A DNA stretch of 12,351 bases from UBA6019 sp036564345. GTDB lineage: Bacteria; Chloroflexota; Dormibacteria; Dormibacterales; Dormibacteraceae. Under the pieces are notes generated by a model. It saw nothing but the letters and a program-made list of their open reading frames with translations. It ran no database searches and was not told the origin of the DNA. Where the stretch lies: the NCBI GenBank assembly GCA_036564345.1, contig DATCOZ010000099.1:1-12351 (forward strand). Direction: 5' to 3'. This document shows, piece by piece, positions 1-7,110 of this stretch. Position 1 is the stretch's first letter. Every line of letters starts with the position of its first letter. A program made the translations under genes and the position numbers.

Positions 1-267
1 CGCGAGCTCCTCCGGGACGTTGGCCACGACACTGGCCGCGGTGATCGTATCGTCGGCGACCGAGCAGCCGAGCGCGGCCAGGATGTCGAGCATCACCGCG
101 GTGTCGGTGACCTCCGCCAGGTTGTGCACCGTGACCGGCTCGGAGGTCAGCAGGCAGGCGGCCAGGATCGGCAGCGTCGCGTTCTTGGAGCCCCCGATGC
201 AGATCCTGCCGGACAGCTCCCGGCCGCCCCGCACCCGGAGAACGTCGTCCTTCGGGCGCCCTGCCAA
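1..267 (-). CDS. murA: UDP-N-acetylglucosamine 1-carboxyvinyltransferase, N-terminal part (3' end outside window)
   Basis: MurA transfers enolpyruvate from PEP to UDP-GlcNAc, the first committed step of peptidoglycan precursor synthesis in the cytoplasm. The 89 visible codons read from the minus strand give LRVRGGRELSGRICIGGSKN, then ATLPILAACLL, then a segment ending in LDILAALGCSVADDTITA. These match the start of the EPSP-synthase fold, including the conserved Lys-Asn of the 'G(S/A)KN' substrate-binding motif. The active-site Cys loop lies beyond the window edge. I place the start at a TTG (267-265), which gives MAGRPKDDVLRVRGG. AGGG lies 8 nt upstream, no ATG is available in the right place, and the gap to the atpC stop is 10 nt. 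A position just downstream of the atp operon is common in actinobacteria. Family assignment is firm; the exact start is less certain. Confidence 0.9.
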   Translation of the reverse strand, partial: MAGRPKDDVLRVRGGRELSGRICIGGSKNATLPILAACLLTSEPVTVHNLAEVTDTAVMLDILAALGCSVADDTITAASVVANVPEELA

Positions 268-277
268 GCGTATAACC

Positions 278-694
278 CTAGCCGCCTCCACGACGGATGC
301 GGGCGAGCCGTAGACGCTCCTCCGCCATCACCAGCTCCTGCTCCAGCGAGCGCCTCTCGGAGTCCTCGTGGACCTGCCCGGCCAGCCGCTCGACGATCGC
401 CTTGCGGGCGGCCTCGGCCCGCTCCAGGTTGATCTCGCTCGCGTGCTCAGCGATGTCGGCCAGGATGGTGAGACGCTCCGGCAGCACTTCCAGGAAGCCA
501 CCGCCGACGAAGATGTGCTCGCTCCCCCCGCCAGTCTTGTCGATCCGGACCTCACCGGGTGCGAGCACCGCAAGCAGCGGCGAATGGTGAGGCAGGATGC
601 CGAGCTCGCCCTCCAGGCTGCGGCACTTGACGAAGTCGGCGTCACCCTCGAAAAGGGAACGTTCGACGCTGACGACGCGGACCGGGATGGGCAT
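278..694 (-). CDS. atpC: F1Fo ATP synthase epsilon subunit
   Basis: Epsilon is part of the central stalk with gamma. It couples F1 to the c ring, and its C-terminal helices can inhibit ATP hydrolysis. The 138-residue product has the N-terminal beta-sandwich: it begins MPIPVRVVSVERSLFEGDAD, then GELGILPHHSPLLAVLAPGEVRI, then the 'FVGGGFLEVLPERLTILAD' segment, all typical of the family. An alpha-helical C-terminal domain rich in Glu, Arg and Ala follows (about residues 85-135). Its length is normal for a two-domain epsilon. The ATG start lies 19 nt after the atpD stop, with GGGAGA in that gap. It is the last gene of the atp operon, in the standard position. Confidence 0.96.
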   Translation of the reverse strand: MPIPVRVVSVERSLFEGDADFVKCRSLEGELGILPHHSPLLAVLAPGEVRIDKTGGGSEHIFVGGGFLEVLPERLTILADIAEHASEINLERAEAARKAIVERLAGQVHEDSERRSLEQELVMAEERLRLARIRRGGG

Positions 695-713
695 TACTTT
701 CGGCTGTCTCCCG

Positions 714-2150
714 CTATCCCTTCTTCTTCATCTCTTCGCCGACCTCGCGGGCCTCGTCGATCGTCCCGACCAGGTAGAAGGCCTGCTCGGGCAGGTCGTC
801 GTGCTTTCCCTCGAGGATCTCCTTGAAGCCGCGCACGGTCTCCTTGACGGGAACGTAGCGGCCCTCCTTGCCGGTGAACTTCTCTGCCACGAAGAACGGC
901 TGGGAGAGGAAGCGCTGGATCTTCCGCGCCCGCTGGACGGCCAGCTTGTCATCCTCCGACAGCTCCTCCATGCCGAGGATGGCGATGATGTCCTGCAGCT
1001 CCTTGTAGCGCTGCATCGTCCGCTTCACGCCCTGGGCCACGTCGTAGTGCTCCAGGCCGACGTAATTAGGGTCGATGTAGCGGCTGGTCGAGTCGAGCGG
1101 GTCGACCGCGGGGTAGATGCCGATGTCAGTCAGGGCCCGGTTCAGGGTGACGGTCGCCCCGAGGTGGGCGAAGGTCGTCTGGATGGCGGGGTCGGTCATA
1201 TCGTCGGCGGGGACGTAGATGGCCTGGACGGAGGTGATCGATCCCTTCTTGGTCGATGTGATCCGTTCCTGGAGCATGCCCATCTCGGTCGCCAGGGTGG
1301 GCTGGTAGCCGACCGCGGAGGGCATCCGGCCGAGCAGCGCGGAAACCTCGGCGCCGGCGAGCATGTAGCGGAAGATGTTGTCGACGAAGAGGAGGACGTC
1401 GGCGCCCTCGGTGTCGCGGAAGTACTCCGCCATGGTCAGGCCGGAGAGGGCCACGCGGGCGCGGGCGCCGGGCGGCTCGTTCATCTGGCCGAACACGAGC
1501 GAGGTCTGGGGGAGGACGCCGGAGTCCTCCATCTCCCGGTACATGTCGTTCCCTTCGCGGGTCCGCTCGCCCACGCCGGCGAAAACGGAGCGGCCCTTGT
1601 GCTCCTGGGCGATGTTCCGGATCAGCTCCTGGACGATGACCGTCTTGCCGGTTCCGGCGCCTCCGAAGAGGCCGATCTTGGAGCCCTTGACGAAGGTGCA
1701 GATGAGGTCGATGACCTTGATCCCGGTCTCCAGGATCTCGACCGTCGTCTGCTGGTCGTCGACCGCCGGCGCCGCTCGGTGGATCGGCCAGCGCTCGGCG
1801 CCGGACGGAGTCGGCTCGTCATCGATCGACTCTCCGACCACATTGAACATCCGGCCCAGCGTCTCGACGCCGACCGGCACCATGATCGGCGAGCCCGTCG
1901 CGGTGACCTTGTCACCCCGCCGGAAGCCGTCGGTGGTGTCCATCGCGATGCAGCGGACCGAGTTGTCCCCGATCTCCTGCTCGACCTCCATGATCACCTT
2001 CCGGCCGTCGCGGGGATGGACCACCACCGCGTGCAGGATGTGGGGCAGCTTGCCGGTCGGGAACTCGACGTCGACGACGGCGCCGATCACCTGGCTGACC
2101 ATCCCGTCGGCGCCCGTCGCGGCTGCCGTCCGGTCCTTGACCTTTGCCAT
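714..2150 (-). CDS. atpD: F1Fo ATP synthase beta subunit (catalytic)
   Basis: Beta is the catalytic subunit of the F1 alpha3-beta3 hexamer, making ATP from ADP and phosphate. The protein has 478 residues, the usual length. Visible elements are the N-terminal beta-barrel (about 17-95), the Walker A loop GGAGTGKT (163-170, with K169 and T170), the GERTREGND segment with catalytic Glu195, the Walker B-like LLFVDNIFR with Asp257 and Arg261, the adenine-pocket Tyr346 in IYPAVDPLDSTSR, and the DELSEED-type loop (EELSEDD, 395-401). The canonical Walker A Val is Thr here. The stretch after NIFR and the FAHLGATVTLNR segment also differ from the usual residues. The ATG start has AGGAGAAGGA directly before it, among the strongest ribosome sites in the operon, and lies 9 nt after the atpG stop. 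Confidence 0.97.
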   Translation of the reverse strand: MAKVKDRTAAATGADGMVSQVIGAVVDVEFPTGKLPHILHAVVVHPRDGRKVIMEVEQEIGDNSVRCIAMDTTDGFRRGDKVTATGSPIMVPVGVETLGRMFNVVGESIDDEPTPSGAERWPIHRAAPAVDDQQTTVEILETGIKVIDLICTFVKGSKIGLFGGAGTGKTVIVQELIRNIAQEHKGRSVFAGVGERTREGNDMYREMEDSGVLPQTSLVFGQMNEPPGARARVALSGLTMAEYFRDTEGADVLLFVDNIFRYMLAGAEVSALLGRMPSAVGYQPTLATEMGMLQERITSTKKGSITSVQAIYVPADDMTDPAIQTTFAHLGATVTLNRALTDIGIYPAVDPLDSTSRYIDPNYVGLEHYDVAQGVKRTMQRYKELQDIIAILGMEELSEDDKLAVQRARKIQRFLSQPFFVAEKFTGKEGRYVPVKETVRGFKEILEGKHDDLPEQAFYLVGTIDEAREVGEEMKKKG

Positions 2151-2160
2151 TCCTTCTCCT
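2151..2160 (-). promoter_or_regulatory. Strong ribosome binding site of atpD
   Basis: AGGAGAAGGA directly precedes the atpD ATG, with the AGGAG core (2156-2160) 5 nt from the start codon. It overlaps the last base of the atpG TAA stop, so atpD translation can be coupled to atpG. The strong site fits the need for three beta copies per enzyme. Confidence 0.75.
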
Positions 2161-3053
2161 TAGCTCCCTGACGAGCGAAGCGCCTCGGCCCCGCTCACGA
2201 TCTCCATCAATTCGGTTGTGATCATCGCCTGCCGCACCTTGTTCATGAACAGGGTCAGGGAGTCGATGAGCTCCCCCGCCGCGTCGGTGGCGTTCTGCAT
2301 CGCGATCATGCGCGCCGACCACTCACTTGCCTTGTTCTCCAGAACCGCCTGGAACACCTGGGTCTCGACGTACCTTGGCAGGAGGGCGTCAAGCACCTCC
2401 TCGGCGCCCGGCTCGTAAATGTAGTCCGCCGTCGTGCTCGGCCTTGCACCGCCGGTGCCGCTGGGAGCCTCCGCCTGCTTGGGGATCTCGATCGGCAGCA
2501 GGGTCCGGACCGTCGGCTCCTGGCGGAGGGTCGAGATCCACTTCTCGTAGACGAGGAGGACGGTGTCGGCCTCGCCCTTCTCATATTCCTGGAGCGCCAC
2601 CGTGATGGCGGGCAGGATCGCCGCGAAGGACGGGTAGTCGCCGAGCTCGCTGGCGTCGGCCACGATGTCTCGCCCGAATCGGGACAGGAAGTCGCGGCCC
2701 TTCTTGCCGATCGTCACCCAGCGGCCCGTCAGCTGGTTGTCGAGCAGGTACCGGTTGGCCGCTCGCAGCGCGTTCACGTTGATCGCACCGCAGAGCCCCT
2801 TGTCGGTGGTCACCAGGACCACGACCGCGCGCTTACCCTCCCGCCGCTGGAGAAACGGGTGCTTGTACTCGGTCGCCAGCTCCGAGGTGGTCGCCAGGAC
2901 CTCGAGCATCTTGTCGGCGTAAGGCCTCGCCGTCTGGACGGCTTGCTGGGCGCGGCGCAGCTTGGTCGCCGCGACCACCTGGTACGCCTTGGTGATCTTC
3001 TTCGTGTTCTGGATCGAGCGGATGCGACCGCGTATGTCGCGGAGGGATGGCAA
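2160..3053 (-). CDS. atpG: F1Fo ATP synthase gamma subunit
   Basis: Gamma is the rotating central stalk that transmits torque from the c ring to the catalytic beta subunits. The 297-residue protein has both conserved coiled-coil ends. The N-terminus reads LRDIRGRIRSIQNTKKITKA followed by VVAATKLRRAQ. The C-terminus reads SARMIAMQNATDAAGELI followed by LFMNKVRQAMITTELMEIV. The central Rossmann-like domain lies between them, with TTDKGLCGAIN as the family signature. The start is a TTG (3053-3051) giving MPSLRDIR, which matches the family N-terminus; no nearby ATG or GTG fits. The start lies 3 nt after the atpA stop, and its Shine-Dalgarno sequence is inside the last codons of atpA, so the two genes are tightly coupled. 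Confidence 0.96.
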   Translation of the reverse strand: MPSLRDIRGRIRSIQNTKKITKAYQVVAATKLRRAQQAVQTARPYADKMLEVLATTSELATEYKHPFLQRREGKRAVVVLVTTDKGLCGAINVNALRAANRYLLDNQLTGRWVTIGKKGRDFLSRFGRDIVADASELGDYPSFAAILPAITVALQEYEKGEADTVLLVYEKWISTLRQEPTVRTLLPIEIPKQAEAPSGTGGARPSTTADYIYEPGAEEVLDALLPRYVETQVFQAVLENKASEWSARMIAMQNATDAAGELIDSLTLFMNKVRQAMITTELMEIVSGAEALRSSGS

Positions 3054-3056
3054 GGG

Positions 3057-4964
3057 CTACCTCTTCCTTTTCGTGGTTTCCCGGCGCGCGGTGGCCGCCG
3101 CCTTCGGCTTGCTGCTCTGCTTGCTCGCGCCGGACGCGCTTCCGCCGCTCTTGGCGCCGGTCGCGGGCGCGGCCTTGGCGTCGCTCGCTGGCGCGGCCTC
3201 GCCATCGGTCGTCCGTCGCGGCGCGGCGCGCCGATCGGCCTGCCGCCGTTCCTCTTCCTTACGGTCCGCGTCGGCCTCGCGGCTGCGGCGCTCCGCCTGG
3301 CGGCGCTCCTCGCTCTTGCGGCGCTCCTCCTCGGCCTTCCCTTCCGTCTCGGCCGCGCCGGCGCCGGCCTTGGCCGGCTCTGCCTTCGCGTCCTTGTCCT
3401 CACCGTCGGTCTTTTCGCCGGCCTCGTCCTTCGTCTTGTCGGCGGCTTCGGTGCCCTCGACCCCGAACTGCCGGTTGAACGCCTTGACCGCCTTCTCGAG
3501 CTGCTTCAGGAGGTCGTCGTCGAGCGCCTTCTTGGTCTCGATCGAGCTCAGCAGCTCCTTGTGGTCGGCGCGCAGGAAGCGGGCGAAGCCCTCCTCCCAC
3601 TCCTTCACCTTGGCGACGGGGACCTTGTCGAGGTGGCCGTTGGTGCCCGCCCAGATCTCGGCTACCTCGAGTCCCAATGACATCGGGGAGTACTGCGCCT
3701 GCTTCAGCAGCTCGGTGAGGCGGCCGCCCCGCTCAAGCTGGTCGCGGGTTGCCTTGTCGAGGTCGGAGGCGAACTGGGCGAAGGCGGCCAGCTCGCGGTA
3801 CTGGGCGAGCTCCAGCTTCATCCGGCCGGCCACCTGGCGCATCGCCTTGGTCTGGGCGTCGCCGCCGACCCGGGAGACCGAGATGCCCACCGAGATCGCT
3901 GGCCGGATGCCGGAGTTGAAGAGGTCGGACTGGAGGTAGATCTGGCCGTCGGTGATCGAAATGACGTTGGTCGGGATGTAGGCGGAGACGTCGTTGGCCT
4001 GGGTCTCGATGACCGGCAGCGCGGTCAGCGAGCCACCCCCGTTGGCCTTGTTCATCTTCGCCGCCCGCTCGAGCAGCCGGGAGTGGAGGTAGAAGACGTC
4101 GCCCGGGTAGGCCTCGCGGCCCGGCGGCCGGCGCAGGTTGAGGGACATCTCGCGGTAAGCCCAGGCGTGCTTGGTGAGGTCGTCATAGCAAACCAGCGCC
4201 TCCTGGCCCTGGTCCATGAAGTACTCGCCCATGGCGCAGCCGGCATAGGGCGCGATGTAGCTGAGTGTGGCCGGCTCCGATGCGGTGGCGGCAACGATGA
4301 TCGTGTACTCGAGCGCGCCGTTCTCCTCGAGGATGGCGGCGGTGCGGGCGATCGAGGCCGCGTTCTGGCCGATCGCGACGTAGATGCAGAAGAGGTTCTG
4401 CCCCTTCTGGTTGATGATCGTGTCGAGCAGGATCGCGGTCTTGCCGGTCTGCCGGTCGCCGATGATCAGCTCACGCTGGCCGCGGCCGATCGGAATCATG
4501 GCGTCGATCGCCTTGATGCCGGTCTGGACCGGGGTGTCGACCCGCTGGCGGGTGATCACGCCGGCGGCCACCCGCTCGACCGGGGCCGTCTTCTTGGTGT
4601 TGATCGGGCCCTTGCCGTCGAGCGGCTCGCCGAGCGGGCTGACCACCCGGCCGAGCAGCTCGGGGCCGACCGGCACCTCGACGATGCGGCCGGTCGTCTT
4701 CACCTGGTCGCCCTCCTGGAGATGCTCGTAGGGCCCCATGACCACGGCCCGCACCTGTTCCTCCTCGAGGTTCAGGGCCATGCCGTAGACGTCACCGGGG
4801 AACTGCAGGAGCTCGCCCGCCATCGCTCCCCGAAGGCCGTAGATCTGGGCGATCCCGTCGCCGACGCTGATGATCCGCCCGACCTCGGACGTGACCAGCT
4901 CGGCCTTGAAATCCTTGAGCCGTGACTTGATTACGTCGGTGATGTCCTGCGAACCGATGCTCAA
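3057..4964 (-). CDS. atpA: F1Fo ATP synthase alpha subunit with long charged C-terminal extension
   Basis: Alpha forms the F1 hexamer with beta and carries the non-catalytic nucleotide sites and the arginine finger. The family core occupies residues 1-500: the N-terminal delta-binding helix (MSIGSQDITDVIKSRLKDFK), the Walker A loop GDRQTGKT (169-176), the LRRPPGREAYPGDVFYLHSR block, the VSRVGG segment with arginine-finger Arg365, and the helical C-domain ending near FNRQF. Residues 501-635 are extra. They comprise an acidic/basic linker, a Glu/Arg-rich helix-prone stretch (about 541-580), then an Ala/Ser/Lys tail ending in KRKR. Usual length is about 500-550, so 635 is long. The frame stays open without disruption to the TAG 3 nt before atpG. 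The start is TTG, chosen by fit to the family N-terminus; AAAGG lies 11 nt upstream. The gap from atpH is 22 nt. Confidence 0.97.
   Translation of the reverse strand: MSIGSQDITDVIKSRLKDFKAELVTSEVGRIISVGDGIAQIYGLRGAMAGELLQFPGDVYGMALNLEEEQVRAVVMGPYEHLQEGDQVKTTGRIVEVPVGPELLGRVVSPLGEPLDGKGPINTKKTAPVERVAAGVITRQRVDTPVQTGIKAIDAMIPIGRGQRELIIGDRQTGKTAILLDTIINQKGQNLFCIYVAIGQNAASIARTAAILEENGALEYTIIVAATASEPATLSYIAPYAGCAMGEYFMDQGQEALVCYDDLTKHAWAYREMSLNLRRPPGREAYPGDVFYLHSRLLERAAKMNKANGGGSLTALPVIETQANDVSAYIPTNVISITDGQIYLQSDLFNSGIRPAISVGISVSRVGGDAQTKAMRQVAGRMKLELAQYRELAAFAQFASDLDKATRDQLERGGRLTELLKQAQYSPMSLGLEVAEIWAGTNGHLDKVPVAKVKEWEEGFARFLRADHKELLSSIETKKALDDDLLKQLEKAVKAFNRQFGVEGTEAADKTKDEAGEKTDGEDKDAKAEPAKAGAGAAETEGKAEEERRKSEERRQAERRSREADADRKEEERRQADRRAAPRRTTDGEAAPASDAKAAPATGAKSGGSASGASKQSSKPKAAATARRETTKRKR
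3060..3067 (-). promoter_or_regulatory. Ribosome binding site of atpG inside the atpA 3' end
   Basis: GGAAGAGG lies 6 nt before the atpG TTG start and is formed by the final Lys/Arg codons of atpA (AGG AAG AGG before the TAG). The site supports the TTG start and implies that ribosomes finishing atpA uncover or reuse it. Confidence 0.7.
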
Positions 4965-4972
4965 CTTCTCAT
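4961..4972 (-). other. Possible three-codon leader ORF overlapping the atpA TTG start
   Basis: The minus strand reads ATG AGA AGT TGA just before and across the atpA TTG, so the stop of this mini-ORF overlaps the start codon as TTGA. AAAGGA (4975-4980) precedes the ATG by only 2 nt and the TTG by about 10 nt, so it is placed ideally for neither. It could feed ribosomes to the weak TTG by reinitiation, or it may be chance. Nothing in the sequence proves that it is translated. Confidence 0.25.
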
Positions 4973-4986
4973 TTTCCTTTCTGTGG

Positions 4987-5517
4987 TCACTTGACGAGAA
5001 CCTTGCGGCGGAGCTGGTCGAGCCGCCCCGCGACGCTGGCGTCGGTGAGCCGGTCGCCGACCTGGAGGAGAAGGCCGCCGAGGATCGACGGGTCGACCTG
5101 GGCGACCAGGCGGACGTCCTTCCCGAGCTGCGTCGAGAGGTCTTCGGCGAGCTTCTCGCGCTCCGCCTCGGAGAGCGGGATCGCCGTCGTCACGCTGGCG
5201 CGAACCCTCCCCGCGGCTTCATCGGCGAGGACCTCGTAGTGCTCGACGATCTCGTCGATCCGGTCGACCCGCCGGCTCGCGACGAGCAGCCGCATCAAGT
5301 TCAAAGCCTGCGGTCCGATGCCGGGCAGGTCGAGCGCGTCGACCGCCCTCAGCCGAGTCTCGGCCGACACGCTCGGATTGGCGATGATCGCCCGAGCGCT
5401 GGCATCGTCGAGGACTGCGCGGATCAGCACCAGCTCGCGCGACCACTGCTCGACCTTGCCCTCCTCGGAGGCCAGCTCGAAGATCGCCTTCGCGTAGCGG
5501 TTAGCGCTTCCCGCCAA
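4987..5517 (-). CDS. atpH: F1Fo ATP synthase delta subunit
   Basis: Delta sits on top of F1 and ties alpha to the b-subunit peripheral stalk. The product begins MAGSANRYAKAIFELASEEG and has the OSCP/delta N-terminal helical bundle (about 1-105). The C-terminal segment reads VRLVAQVDPSILGGLLLQVGDRLTDASVAGRLDQL in overlapping pieces, including the family hallmark 'DPSILGG'. Length is 176 residues, normal. I choose the TTG at 5517-5515 because AGGAGA (5524-5529) lies 6 nt upstream and the protein then starts like its relatives. A TTG at 5532 would add five residues (MRRSG) but has poorer spacing. The chosen start overlaps the end of atpF by 17 nt, so translation is probably coupled. Confidence 0.94.
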   Translation of the reverse strand: MAGSANRYAKAIFELASEEGKVEQWSRELVLIRAVLDDASARAIIANPSVSAETRLRAVDALDLPGIGPQALNLMRLLVASRRVDRIDEIVEHYEVLADEAAGRVRASVTTAIPLSEAEREKLAEDLSTQLGKDVRLVAQVDPSILGGLLLQVGDRLTDASVAGRLDQLRRKVLVK

Positions 5518-6025
5518 CCCCGATCTCCTCAATTGCCTTTTCGATCAGACGCTTATGCGACTTGACGTCGAGCGCCTCGCCGACGACTTTCTCGGTGACC
5601 GCGACGACGATGTCGGCGACCTGGGCGCGAACTGACTCAACGGCCTGCTGCCGCGCTGCCTCGATGTCCTTGACCGCCTTCTCGACCTGGCGGCCGGCCT
5701 CCTCCTCACCCTTGGCCTTCAGCTCCTCACGAAGCTGCTCGGCCGACCTGGCAGCCCCCGCGATGATCTCCTCCGCCTGGGCTCGGGCGTCGTTGAGCTT
5801 GGCCTCCGCCTCCTTCAGCCGCTCCTCGGCCTCGGCGCGCTCCTTGGCCGCGGTCTCGAGCGCGTCGGCGATCGCCTTCTGCCGCGCCGTTGCGGCCTTC
5901 TCGATCGCCGGGTAGGCGTATTTCCAAAGGACGGCCAGCATCACCAGGAAGGCGACCAGCTCGATGAAGAAGGTGCCGTTGATTGTGATTACGCTGGCCG
6001 GATCCGTTGCCAGGAACAAGGTCAC
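5501..6025 (-). CDS. atpF: F1Fo ATP synthase b subunit
   Basis: Subunit b forms the peripheral stalk that holds the alpha-beta hexamer against the rotor. The 174-residue product has one N-terminal membrane helix (about 17-37, GTFFIELVAFLVMLAVLW), then a long Ala/Glu/Lys-rich helix (about 40-150) typical of the b coiled coil. A C-terminal delta-binding end containing EKVVGEALDVKSHKRLIEKAI completes it. The GTG start overlaps the atpE stop by 4 nt (GTGA). The C-terminal end overlaps atpH. Only one b-type gene is present, as expected for a homodimeric b2 stalk in non-photosynthetic bacteria. Confidence 0.95.
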   Translation of the reverse strand: MTLFLATDPASVITINGTFFIELVAFLVMLAVLWKYAYPAIEKAATARQKAIADALETAAKERAEAEERLKEAEAKLNDARAQAEEIIAGAARSAEQLREELKAKGEEEAGRQVEKAVKDIEAARQQAVESVRAQVADIVVAVTEKVVGEALDVKSHKRLIEKAIEEIGVGGKR

Positions 6026-6279
6026 TTGACCTGGGCTGCGACATAGAAGATGAAGAGGCCGATGGCGAGGGCGAGGTTGATGAAGTACATGCCCTCGACG
6101 AGGCCGACGACGATCCAGAAAGTTGTCATGAGCCGGCCCTGGGACTCGGGTTGGCGCGCCGTCCCGGCGATGACGGCGCTGCCGACGAGGCCGTCGCCGA
6201 AGGCTGCTCCGACGACACCCCCACCAAGCGCGAGTCCCGCGGCTATCAGAGCCCCGGCGAGGGCGATTGCATGGTTCAT
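6022..6279 (-). CDS. atpE: F1Fo ATP synthase c subunit (rotor ring)
   Basis: Subunit c assembles into the membrane ring that turns as protons pass. The 85-residue hairpin has two membrane helices (about 4-38 and 50-80) joined by the polar loop ARQPES (41-46). The ion-binding carboxylate is Glu62 in GLVEGMYFINLA. The following residues lack the Ser/Thr ligands usual in sodium-type rings, so proton use is likely. The sequence aligns without gaps to mycobacterial AtpE over the drug-binding helix, including Asp29 (mycobacterial Asp28) and Tyr65, but has Met64 where M. tuberculosis has Ala63. The ATG start follows a near-perfect ribosome site and lies 12 nt after the atpB stop. Confidence 0.97.
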   Translation of the reverse strand: MNHAIALAGALIAAGLALGGGVVGAAFGDGLVGSAVIAGTARQPESQGRLMTTFWIVVGLVEGMYFINLALAIGLFIFYVAAQVK

Positions 6280-6283
6280 ACGA

Positions 6284-6293
6284 CTCCTCCTTT
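6284..6293 (-). promoter_or_regulatory. Near-consensus ribosome binding site of atpE
   Basis: AAAGGAGGAG overlaps the atpB stop codon, with the GGAGG core 6 nt before the atpE ATG. It is the best Shine-Dalgarno match in the window. This fits the high copy number of c in the enzyme, because synthesis per transcript must exceed that of neighbours with GTG or TTG starts. Confidence 0.8.
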
Positions 6294-7110
6294 AGTGCGC
6301 CGCCTGCGGATGGGCCTCTTCCTCGAGACCTTCGCGTGCCAGCTCGAAATAGACGATCGTCAGGAAAGCGAAGATGAAGGCCTGGATCAGGCCGATGAAG
6401 CCGACGTCGAAGGCCTTCCAGACCGCGACCAAAAGCACCGAAAGGGCGGCCGACACGCCCGGGATGTAGGGGATCGGGATCGCCGGCACCAGGACGGTCA
6501 GCACCCAGAGCATGAGCAGGCCGCCGAAGATGTTCCCGAAGAGCCGGAGGCCGAGCGTGACCGGCTTAGCAACCTCCTCGATGACATTGATCAACAGGAA
6601 GAGCGTGTAGCGCATGAACTGCAACCGCGGCGGAAGGTCGAAGGGCTTGGTGAACTTCCTGAGGAAGCCGCGGAAGCCGAGAACCTTGATGCTGTACCAC
6701 TCCACCACCAGGAAGACGACGATCCCCATCGCCAGGGTCTGGTTGAGGTCGCTTGTGGCCGGGTGAAGCGGCTGCGGCAAAGGCAGGAAGCCGATCCAGT
6801 TGGAGACCAGGATGTAGATGAAGAGCGTCATCGCGAGGGGGATGATGAAGGTCGCCTTTTCATCGATATGGGTCTGCTGGCCGCGCACGAAGCCGTAGAA
6901 GGTCTCGACCCAGATCTCGATCTTGCCGGGCACACCGGGGGTCATCCGCCGGGCGATGAGGAGCATTACAGCGATGGTGGCCGCGATCGAGATCGCGCTC
7001 GAGAGCAGGCTGTCGTAGCTGACCAGGCACAGGCCCGAGGTGCAGCCCGGGATCAGCGGCAAGGTCGGGTGCTCGACCGGGGGAGCCTCGAAGAGGAAGA
7101 GAGCGTTCAC
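6292..7110 (-). CDS. atpB: F1Fo ATP synthase a subunit
   Basis: Subunit a is the stator membrane protein that forms the two half-channels for protons at the c ring. The 272-residue product has several membrane segments. The key arginine is Arg189 in LGLRLFGNIFGG, preceded by NVIEEVAKPVT. The C-terminal KAFDVGFIGLIQAFIFAFLT and VYFELAREGLEEE resemble mycobacterial AtpB. The N-terminus carries a short hydrophilic stretch with two cysteines (Cys23 and Cys28). The start is GTG and overlaps the atpI stop by 4 nt (GTGA), with GGAG 11 nt upstream. It is the first Fo core gene after the accessory genes atpZ and atpI. Confidence 0.96.
   Translation of the reverse strand: MNALFLFEAPPVEHPTLPLIPGCTSGLCLVSYDSLLSSAISIAATIAVMLLIARRMTPGVPGKIEIWVETFYGFVRGQQTHIDEKATFIIPLAMTLFIYILVSNWIGFLPLPQPLHPATSDLNQTLAMGIVVFLVVEWYSIKVLGFRGFLRKFTKPFDLPPRLQFMRYTLFLLINVIEEVAKPVTLGLRLFGNIFGGLLMLWVLTVLVPAIPIPYIPGVSAALSVLLVAVWKAFDVGFIGLIQAFIFAFLTIVYFELAREGLEEEAHPQAAH

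Noticed and set aside
597..2171. 524-codon plus-strand open frame opposite atpD
   Set aside because: Shadow of the beta subunit gene. The translation is Asp/Leu/Val/Arg-rich with no family pattern, and atpD is certain on the other strand.
3060..3464. atpA tail as an artefact of a frameshift that bypasses a normal stop
   Set aside because: The frame is continuous, the composition is protein-like with clear zones, and the frame ends exactly 3 nt before atpG with the atpG ribosome site embedded. This fits a real 3' end.
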